A stretch of DNA of 64,000 nt from Calamus simplicifolius (taxonomy: Eukaryota; Streptophyta; Magnoliopsida; Arecales; Arecaceae). The position numbers and the translations under genes are program-made. Under the pieces are notes generated by a model. It did not search any database. It was not told the origin of the DNA and worked only from the letters and a program-made list of their open reading frames with translations. The DNA lies in contig UESW01003900.1 of the NCBI GenBank assembly GCA_900491605.1, forward strand, positions 626,932 through 690,931. The letters are read 5' to 3'. How positions within the stretch are numbered: the first letter of the stretch is position 1; every line of letters begins with the position of its first letter. This document shows positions 57,113 through 64,000 of this stretch, piece by piece.

Positions 57113-58500
57113 ATTGTTCTTCCTATAAGAAATTCTCGGGTTAGAAAGTCTGCCAGACAATTTTTTGTTCCTTTCTGAAACTCAATTTTGAAATCTAATA
57201 CGGATAAAACTGCTTGCCATTTAAAGAAAATCTATTTTGAAACAAGATTTTTAATATCCTTTTCTAGGATTTCTTTTGCTGGTTTACAGTCAATTCTGAG
57301 TAAAAACTTTTTGAAATACAATTCATCTTGAAATTTCTGAATACAAGAGACGATTGCTAAAACTTCCTTTTTTACTGTGCTGTAATTTTCTTGGGCATTA
57401 TTCTAAATTCCTGAATGGTATTTAACTAAGGTTTTTTTATCTTTAATCTTCTGTTTGAGGATTCCTCCAAATCCTATGTTTGAGGCATCTATTTCTATGA
57501 TGACCAAGGCTGCCGGATCGAGTAGCCCTAGGCAAGGGAGAGTTTTGACTAAGGCCTTTACCTTTCTAACAACGTGTGTCTCTTTTTCTGTCCAACCGGT
57601 TTTTCTTTTCCTAAGTTGGGCATACAAGGGTTCCAGGATAATTCTAATATTTGGAATGAAATCTGCTACATAATTTATGCATCCTAGAAATCTTTGCAGT
57701 TGGGTTTTTTGCCTGATTTCATCCAGGAAATTGTCAGCGAACTCTATTGACCTTTCAATGGGCTTAATAGTCCCATGTAAGATATAGTGCCTTAAGAATC
57801 TGATTCTAGTTTGGAAGATTTTTATCTTGGGTGCTGAGATTACTAACCCATTTTGTTTTGCTAAGTTATGAAAAAGCCTGATATGTTTAACATATTGTCC
57901 TAGGTCTTCTAAGAAGATAAGGACATCGTCGATATAAACAATTATAAATTGAGTATATTGATTAAAGATTTCGTTCATCATATTCTAAAATTCACTAGGG
58001 GCATTCTTTAATCCAAAGGGCATTACGTTCCAATCATAATGTCCGAAGGATATTGTAAAGGTTGTCTTATATCTATCTGTTTCAGTGATCTGGACTTGCC
58101 AAAATCTTGATTTCATGTCAAATTATGAGAATATTCTTTCTTTATATAGCCTAGACAATAAGCCCTTTTTATTAGGTATAGGGTATCTAATCCATTCTAA
58201 ATCTTTATTTTAAGGATTATAATTTATGACTAGTCTGGGTGTTCCTCTTTCTAATTCTGAGGCTTTCTGAACATAAAAGGCTAAACATGACCATGGAGAC
58301 TTACTTGGTCTGATAAGTTTGTTATTTAAAAGGCTTGCTATCTCCTTTTTGCAATATTCTAATAGTTATAGATTCATTTGTATAGGCCTTGCCTTTGTAG
58401 GAATTTCGGTTTCTCTGAAATTCTTAATGTACGGTAAGGAGACCTGATGTTTCTTTACATTCCAAAAGGCTTTGGGTTTTTGACTGCATAATTTTTTTTC
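57110..58500 (-). pseudogene. EPRV copy 3: reverse transcriptase and RNase H
   Basis: Open piece 57403-57981 runs from IVYIDDVLIF into the RNase H start, where the copy reads EIDASNIGFGG instead of ETDAS. The upstream RT palm is broken by stops near 57986, 58135 and 58210. The knuckle-free order RT, RNase H, second ORF matches copies 1 and 2. Confidence 0.86.
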
Positions 58501-58520
58501 TATTTTTTCTTAAATTTCTT

Positions 58521-59060
58521 TTATTTTATTTTCCATAATTCTATCTGTAATTGGTTTTCTATTCTGCTTATTTTAAATTCTTCTTTAAGGTTTAGAAGTT
58601 GTTGCTCCTTATTTTCTAAGGACCAAATTTTTTGGATGTTGAGGTTCTTTAGTAGGCTAACTTCTTTGGTTCGAATGGGGTTTACAAATCTAAAAGTGAT
58701 TGGTTTTCCTAGAACATAGGTGGTTATTCCTTCTTCATTAATCTCCATCCCATAAAGGAGTGCTAGAAATGGCGTTCCTAGGATGACTGTATGAATGTTA
58801 TTGACTATGATGAAGGTTGTTTTAAAGCAAATGTTTTCTTGGCATATGTGTACATTTGGGATTTTATATTTAACTTCAAGGCTTTCATTGTTTGCTGTAT
58901 AAAGGTCTGTTGATGTTTTCTTATAATAACCTTTTTGGAACAATCCTCTTGGCAAGCAATTCATGTCTGCCCCTGAATCGACAAGGGCACAAACTTCTCT
59001 ATTTTCATTTCCAACGGTTAGGGAGATTTTAATATACCATTTTTGTGTTTCTATTGTCGT
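58521..59060 (-). pseudogene. EPRV copy 3: aspartic protease region
   Basis: VCALVDSGADMNC near 58963-59000 keeps the DSG motif. The following ORF 58521-58964 contains the second patch VILGTPFLALL. Frame is closed downstream near 58515. Confidence 0.78.
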
Positions 59061-59183
59061 AATTTTGTTTAAATAATTATCTTGTTCAGCTTTTGTTTAT
59101 ATTTCTTGGAGAATCTCTTTTCCTTTGTTCAGTGTTTTTAGTTCACTTATTTCTGACTTTAGTATTCTGATTTTCTATTTTTT

Positions 59184-60437
59184 CTATTCAATTTCCTTTC
59201 TGAGCTGGCAAATTGGATCTGCCCTAATTTTTTCTTTTTGTTCCTTTTCTTTGATTATTTTAGGTAGACTTAATATTTCTTTCCTGAGTCTAGGTTGTAA
59301 TTCTCTCTTAAGTTTTTCTATATAGTCCTTCCTTAATTCTGGATCATCAATCTCTCCAATGAGATCGATGAGTAAGTCGCTCTTTTTGTTTCTTATCATA
59401 TTAATCTTGAGTTTTTCTATACATTTACATAGATTAATTCCATCTATTTCTTCTGAAGATGATTCTTCTATTTCTGAAGAACTCTCACTTTCTTCTTCTA
59501 TTAGCCTGATCTTGTCTTCTATTGTACTATATTCTGAGAAAGAACTTGAGTTTTCCTCACTGTCTGATATTATGATTTCTAATATTTTCTTCTTCTGTTC
59601 GTCTGTTATCTCTAACTCTTGGATTTGGGAGATTTTTTTTGCATTTATTACTATAATGTCCCTTTTTTCCACACTTAAAGCAGGTTGGGCTTTTCTTTTG
59701 TTTGGGCCTAAATTCTGGTCTTTTCTCTTTCCAATGAGTGAATTTTCTTCGTTCTGGGTTTCTAGGCATTTTCTCTCTTCTATCAGAAAAATCTCTTTGC
59801 CTAGGTTTAGGTTTATAATATTTAGAATATTTCGTCCTTCTCCTTCTTTTTCCCTTTGAAGGAGGAACAAGGATCTCACAGCCATATTGTTCACAAAACC
59901 CGCCGAGTTCCTTTTGTTGTCGTAATTTCATCTCTTTAACTTGGATTGTAGTTTTATTTCTGTGCACATTCTTAGTGTTGTTCTTTTGATGATACTACAG
60001 ATATCTCCATAAGTAACTTTTTATCATTCAATTCTTCCTCTGCATTCTTCTGTTAATGCCTCGTTTACCTTTCCTGAGAACATACTAGGTAATCCTGAGA
60101 TAAATTTTTCTTTCCAAAAAGGGGATTTACAATCTTCCCTTTCTAGAACTGTATAGAGAAAAGTGTTTTTATACCATCTAAAATCTTGCATCTTTGGACA
60201 ACTAAGTCTCATTAAGAGAATTTTATTACTTTCTTGTTTTCGATCTTTTGATCGTATAAAATGTCTGTAGATTGCATGGATTAGGGTTTCCGTGCCATTA
60301 GGTTCTTCTGAGGTTGCTGAGGAATTTGGTTTGACTATGATTTTTCTGCTAGTTATTATCTCTATTATTTCTTCCTGGGTGAGATATCTAGCCCACCATC
60401 CTTCTAATTGTCCAAAAAATCCTTGAACTAATATTTG
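59184..60437 (-). pseudogene. EPRV copy 3: coat-protein region with CCHC knuckle
   Basis: Overlapping open pieces 60024-60470, 59557-59967 and 59184-59894. The knuckle CFKCGKKGHYSNKC (near 59635-59680) has all ligands, and the basic region precedes it and the acidic Ser/Glu tail follows in the third frame. Frame changes near 60000 and near 59640 break it. Confidence 0.75.
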
Positions 60438-60501
60438 TATATATGTGTATACATATGTATATATACACACATGTATATATGTGTGTATTTATAAATATAT
60501 A
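60438..60501. repeat. TA/TG-rich microsatellite at EPRV copy 3 edge
   Basis: Runs of TATATG, TATACA and TGTGTATTTATAAATATATA. It marks both the truncated end of EPRV copy 3 and the insertion point of element G, whose expected target duplication is ATATA (60497-60501). Confidence 0.85.
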
Positions 60502-61500
60502 TGTTGCTGCCAAGTCACTGGTGATGAGCGCCTGGCGTGTTGAGATCTTCGTGGGCCTTCGAGGATAGGGAAAGACTGCCTTCTTCCTTCGGGAACCTAC
60601 AAGAAGTTCCGGACCGATGGTTCCAGCGGAGACCCTCGGACGCTAAAGTTAGTGAACTCGTAAAACGGTAGTTTTGTCGTAGAGCAGTGCTAGAGAAAGA
60701 GATCGAAAAGAGAGAGATCCCCCTGCATTGAGCTCGGGTCCTCTTTTTATACCTGTCCAAGGGGTCACCTTTACCCCATTGAATTTGCTTTGTTAGTATG
60801 AGCTTCGAGAACGGCGGATAGGTGAGCTATTGCTGAATGGGTACCGTGTATATCGGCAACTACATAATATTTGTAACTGCCCGTGATCTTGGTAAAAGGT
60901 AGGCAAGTAGATCGCACCGTAGTTTTAAGTCTGTTCAGCATTGAAGTTCAGCTTCATGATTTGAACTGCATCGATGGCTGAGATCGGAGCCAGAATTGGA
61001 GCCGGGGCCGATGCCGAGGCCAGAAGCCGATGCTGGAGCCAAGGCCGAGGCCAGGAACTGATCTGGAGCTAAGAGGAAGTGTTGTGGCCAACGTGGCAGC
61101 CATAAGTGCTTTAATACGGAAGAGAATACGGCGATAAATGCCTTAAAGTGGATGCGCATGGCCTTTGAGGCCATAAATGTTTTGGTGCTAGAAATGTCGT
61201 GGCCACATCGGCCGAGGCTGAAGCTGGAGGTCGAGTCGAATTCGAGGCCGAAGCTGGAGGCCGAGTCAAATCCAAGGCCGAAGCTGGAGGTCGATCCGAA
61301 CCCGCGGCTAAAGCTGGAGGCCGAGTCGAATCCAAGGCTGAAGCTGGAGGCCGAGTCGAATCCGAGGCCGAAGCTAGAGGCCAAGCTGAACCCGTGGCTG
61401 AAGATGGAGGCCGGAGTTATAGCGAGCCTTAAGCTAGCGGTAATTGCTCAAAAAATTGTGTAGTGTTATCATTCTGCCTGACAGTTGATTAGCCATATCA
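60502..61500 (-). repeat. 3' LTR of element G
   Basis: 999 bp, TGTTGCTGCC ... GCCATATCA on plus. On minus a TATA box TATAAAAAGAG at 60741-60751. Confidence 0.82.
61200..61410 (+). repeat. 30-bp tandem repeat in LTR G
   Basis: About seven units of GAAGCTGGAGGCCGAGTCGA plus ATCCAAGGCC, with looser copies from about 60985. It is open in several frames, which yields false Ala/Glu/Gly-rich ORFs. Confidence 0.88.
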
Positions 61501-61518
61501 GGTACCCCCCACCCCCGA
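61501..61518 (-). other. Polypurine tract of element G
   Basis: TCGGGGGTGGGGGGTACC on minus, touching the LTR edge. It fixes the minus orientation of the element. Confidence 0.85.
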
Positions 61519-61840
61519 GATGGGTGAGCGTGCACTTACCATTGAATGGGGGCGCTTTATCACCCGATGGCTAATCTTTAGGTGCCACATGCCAAGGGCC
61601 CTGCCCTTAAACATGCATCGGATGCTGCGATGCCATCATCTCATCCACCTCGACAGTTGGGATCGAGGCGGATCTCCCTCGAGTACTGGGCGAACACATC
61701 ATTACGGTGAGGCCACCACTATCTCTTCATTGGCAGTGGCTTCCGAGTTCAACGCTCTAGGTGGTTGCCGTAGCTTCCCCGAATGGGAAGCAAACACGTA
61801 GCCGGAACGAAATTGGCAGGATGGTTTTGAAAAGACAAGT

Positions 61841-61850
61841 CTATAAAGGG
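61841..61850 (+). promoter_or_regulatory. TATA box for the antisense gene of element G
   Basis: CTATAAAGGG about 150 bp before ATG 61993, the right distance for a plant promoter with a short 5' UTR. It lies inside the element, outside the LTR. Confidence 0.5.
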
Positions 61851-62841
61851 TGGTGTTCCCGGCTACAGATGTTCTTGCTGCTTCCATTTTCGTCCCTACC
61901 CTGATTTTACCCGAGCATGTTCATCTCCCATCTTTCTGAGTCCTTCACCTTCGATTCTTCGCGCTCAAGTTCTCCAGGTTAGTTCTGCTATCATGACTGA
62001 TTCATCCCTTTCATGCTCTATTTTTGGCTCCGGGGGCTATTCCCCCGATCTTCTTCAATAGTTTGCCTCCTCTCCGACATCTAGCTGGTCCACCTCTGCG
62101 GAGGATGTCCCAGCGGAGCAGCCATAGGTGGTTGGTCGGCCTCATGTCGAGGATCGGTCGGCCGCCGGACGGACCCTCACCCGGCACCGTCCGGCCGTCG
62201 CCGGCCCCTCTCGTGCGGGGGAGTCCCCCGAGGGGACCACTTCTGTGATGATGGCCCAGGAGATTATCAATCTTTGGGCTCGTTATCAGATTCCTACCAA
62301 CCTCCGCCTATATAGGCCTCTTCCCGAGGATAGGATAACCTCTTCTTATCCTGGTAGGGTTGCCCTTTATGAATATTACTTTAAGGCTGGCCTTCGTATT
62401 CCCCTTCATCCCTTCATAGTAAACATCTTAGATAGGTACTCTTTAGCTTTAGCTCAGTTGGTCCCAAATTCCATTCGGACTCTTGTAGGTTTCGTAGTGC
62501 TATGCCACATACATGGGATAGAGGCCAGGATTTCTCTCTTTCATAGCTTCTATACCCTTAGGAAACAATCAGAATGGTGGTCTTTACCCCTAGGCCCACT
62601 AGAATTATTAGACTGCATCTTACCACTTCGGTTAAGGGATGGAAACATAGATTCTTCTCTACCCAAATCGATGGAGTGAAGGCTGAGTGGGAAATACATG
62701 ATACAGAGGCTAATAAAGACCCCAAAATTCTTCCAAGGGATCAAGAGGCGTTCGGGCAGTTGATTACTGCCAACGTCCCTCGTTGCAACCGATTGTTAGT
62801 CGAGGAGAATCTTCGGCTAGCGGGTATTATTTCTGGTGATG

Positions 62842-62911
62842 GTGAGCAGTGCAGCCTTTCCTCTTGATTTTTCTTTTCTTTCCCTTTTGACCAAAATTCA
62901 TTGGCTCGCAG
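62842..62911 (+). other. Intron 1 of the antisense gene of G
   Basis: 70 bp, GATG/GTGAGC ... CTCGCAG/GT with a T-rich interior. It is phase 1: splicing gives a Gly codon followed by MEPSLCD in an open frame. Confidence 0.65.
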
Positions 62912-63471
62912 GTATGGAACCGTCACTCTGTGATATAAGGAGGGCCGCCACGTGGAAAAGAAAGGCCCGGGAAGAGGAGGCTCCCGCCAGGAGGGAGGTT
63001 GCCACCAAAGCTGTTGAAGAAGCCAAAGCCAGAGAGGTTTCAGCAAGGAATGAGGCCGAGGAAGGACGGGCTCGTTCCCCACCTTCTGCTCCATCCCCCA
63101 TCGACCTGACGAACACCCCTCTGGAGCGAAGGGCCGAGGCACCGTCATCACCACCAATGGCCCCCGAGGCGGAGCCAACCGACGCGGCTTTGGGACACAA
63201 TATGGAGGCCGCACCTTCTAGCGAGGGAGCAGGAGCTGAACCTGCTCAAGTCGAGGTGCCGGGCGTGCAGCTAGAAGCCGAGCCCACGCCGGTCGCTACG
63301 GAGTCAGTCGAGGAGGAAGAGATCGATGTTTCTTTCCAGTCGATCTTGTCTCATCATACTCGCTGGGCCGAGCATACATTGATCGAAGCCTCTATGCCCA
63401 AGTTGCAGAGGTACCTTCGACATCAAAAATCCTCTGTATTCTTCCGAGAGGCATCCGTGGCCCAACTTTGG

Positions 63472-63538
63472 GTAAATATTGTCCCCCTGTCAACCTCTAC
63501 TATCCCTGTTCCTTCATCTAACTGTGACATTTGTGCAG
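63472..63538 (+). other. Intron 2 of the antisense gene of G
   Basis: 67 bp, TTTG/GTAAAT ... TTTGTGCAG/GC with a pyrimidine-rich interior. It is phase 0 and joins QLW to ALNSL in frame. Confidence 0.65.
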
Positions 63539-64000
63539 GCATTGAACTCCTTGACCACCATGAGGGGCCTTTGGTCCCAGTGTCAGGCCGCTCTCGACCA
63601 GTCGCTGGAAGAGATTCAAGAAGTAAAGGCAAGGGCCGAGGTGGTTCTGGAGGAGGTCCAGGTAGAGGCTGCCTGAACGTAGAAGGTCGAAGCCGAACCG
63701 AGGCTGCCCGGCTTAGGGTTGAGAAAGCAGAAGACGCGCTGGAGGTGGCCCAGCGCCAAGCGGCCAATAAGCTAGACAATGCTCAAGTGGCTGAGGAAAA
63801 GCAAAGAGAGATGGAAGAAAAGCTGAAGGGGGCAGAGTCGGAGGTGTATCTGTTGAAGAGCCGACTTCACTCCGCCTCCATCGAAATCAGTGTGGCCGAG
63901 GAGAGAGCCGAGAACACTGAGGAGATTGCCCGCCAGTCCGATGCTGAGATTGTTAATCTAATGGCGGTGGTGACCGAAGCCGAAAAAAGGGCCGCCGAGG

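Larger units (their letters stand above)
55260..60437 (-). mobile_element. Endogenous pararetrovirus copy 3 (truncated)
   Basis: Inverted relative to copies 1 and 2. It runs on minus from the coat region (60437) to the 3' repeat region, then continues left of F at 40683-40723. The movement-protein region and upstream leader are missing. The truncated end touches a TA-rich microsatellite at 60438-60501. Some open frames are longer here than in copies 1 and 2, but breaks remain. Confidence 0.82.
60502..64000 (-). mobile_element. Element G: Tat-type gypsy, minus strand, cut by window edge
   Basis: The 3' LTR (60502-61500) and PPT are followed by an antisense gene on plus that is related to the large antisense gene of element F. 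By analogy with F, gag-pol should lie further right on minus. No gag or pol is in the window, so the class rests on the antisense gene and LTR/PPT geometry. Confidence 0.75.
61993..64000 (+). pseudogene. Antisense gene of element G, spliced, 'putative gypsy type transposon' family
   Basis: ATG 61993 (MTDSSLSCS). Two TAG codons (62059-62061, 62125-62127) interrupt the N-terminus. The PF04195-like domain spans about 62260-62840 (YQIPTNLRLYR, LYEYYFKAGLRIPLHPF, QLVPNSIRTLVGFVVLCHI, SEWWSLPLGPL), with a frame change near 62625. Two short GT-AG introns (62842-62911 and 63472-63538) join exons in a consistent frame. Exon 2 is Ala/Glu/Pro-rich. Exon 3 starts ALNSLTTMRGLWSQC and leads to a coiled coil that runs to the window edge after a TGA at 63674-63676 and a frame change. 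Function unknown. Confidence 0.72.

Noticed and set aside
61152..61463. Ala/Glu-rich repeat ORFs on both strands
   Set aside because: By-products of the 30-bp repeat in LTR G.

Overview
The window is plant nuclear DNA. I see no host gene, rRNA, tRNA gene or CRISPR array. It is an intergenic nest of LTR retrotransposons built into and around an endogenous pararetrovirus (EPRV) cluster. An angiosperm is indicated by Sirevirus-like Ty1/copia elements, dual-RNase-H (Tat-type) Ty3/gypsy elements with antisense genes, and caulimovirid-type EPRV copies. I cannot name the species from the sequence.

Layout. Element B (1665-25895, minus, Sirevirus-like copia) forms the left third and is cut apart by later insertions. 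LTR D (1-1664, plus, runs off the left edge) and full-length copia A (1686-9119, minus, 5-bp target duplication AATTC) interrupt its reverse transcriptase region. Full-length Sirevirus-like C (11347-21380, minus, duplication TTTTG) interrupts its gag-pol joint. Solo LTR E (22280-23719, plus, duplication ATTTT) interrupts its gag. B ends at its own 5' LTR (24314-25895), directly against EPRV sequence.

EPRV copies 1 and 2 lie head to tail on the plus strand (25901-33374 and 33375-40682), with a repeat unit of about 7.80 kb. Copy 3 lies tail to tail on the minus strand (40683-40723 plus 55260-60437). Each carries remains of a movement-protein-like region (copies 1 and 2 only), a coat-protein region with a CCHC knuckle, aspartic protease, reverse transcriptase and RNase H, a second overlapping ORF of unknown function, and a 3' promoter/repeat region. 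A tRNA-Met primer site survives in copies 1/2 and 3. There is no integrase and no LTR. All copies are broken by stops and frameshifts.

Gypsy F (40724-55259, plus, 14.5 kb) sits inside EPRV copy 3. It has gag, protease, RT, RNase H, a second RNase H and integrase on the plus strand, two tandem-repeat blocks, and antisense genes on the minus strand. The larger antisense gene has a plant 'putative gypsy type transposon' domain, a coiled-coil tail and good splice sites. Element G (60502 to beyond the right edge, minus) is a second element of this type. Its 3' LTR and PPT are at the left and its spliced antisense gene reads on the plus strand to the window end.

History by nesting: the EPRV cluster came first; B landed in an EPRV leader and F in EPRV copy 3; A, C, D and E then landed in B; G landed in a TA-rich microsatellite at the edge of EPRV copy 3. 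The most unusual signals are a paired stem-loop kept about 220 nt from the end of four Sirevirus-like LTR types, with stem changes that preserve pairing; arrays of family-specific palindromes in their upstream halves; the same palindromes inside element C just before its extra ORF; and the spliced antisense genes of F and G.
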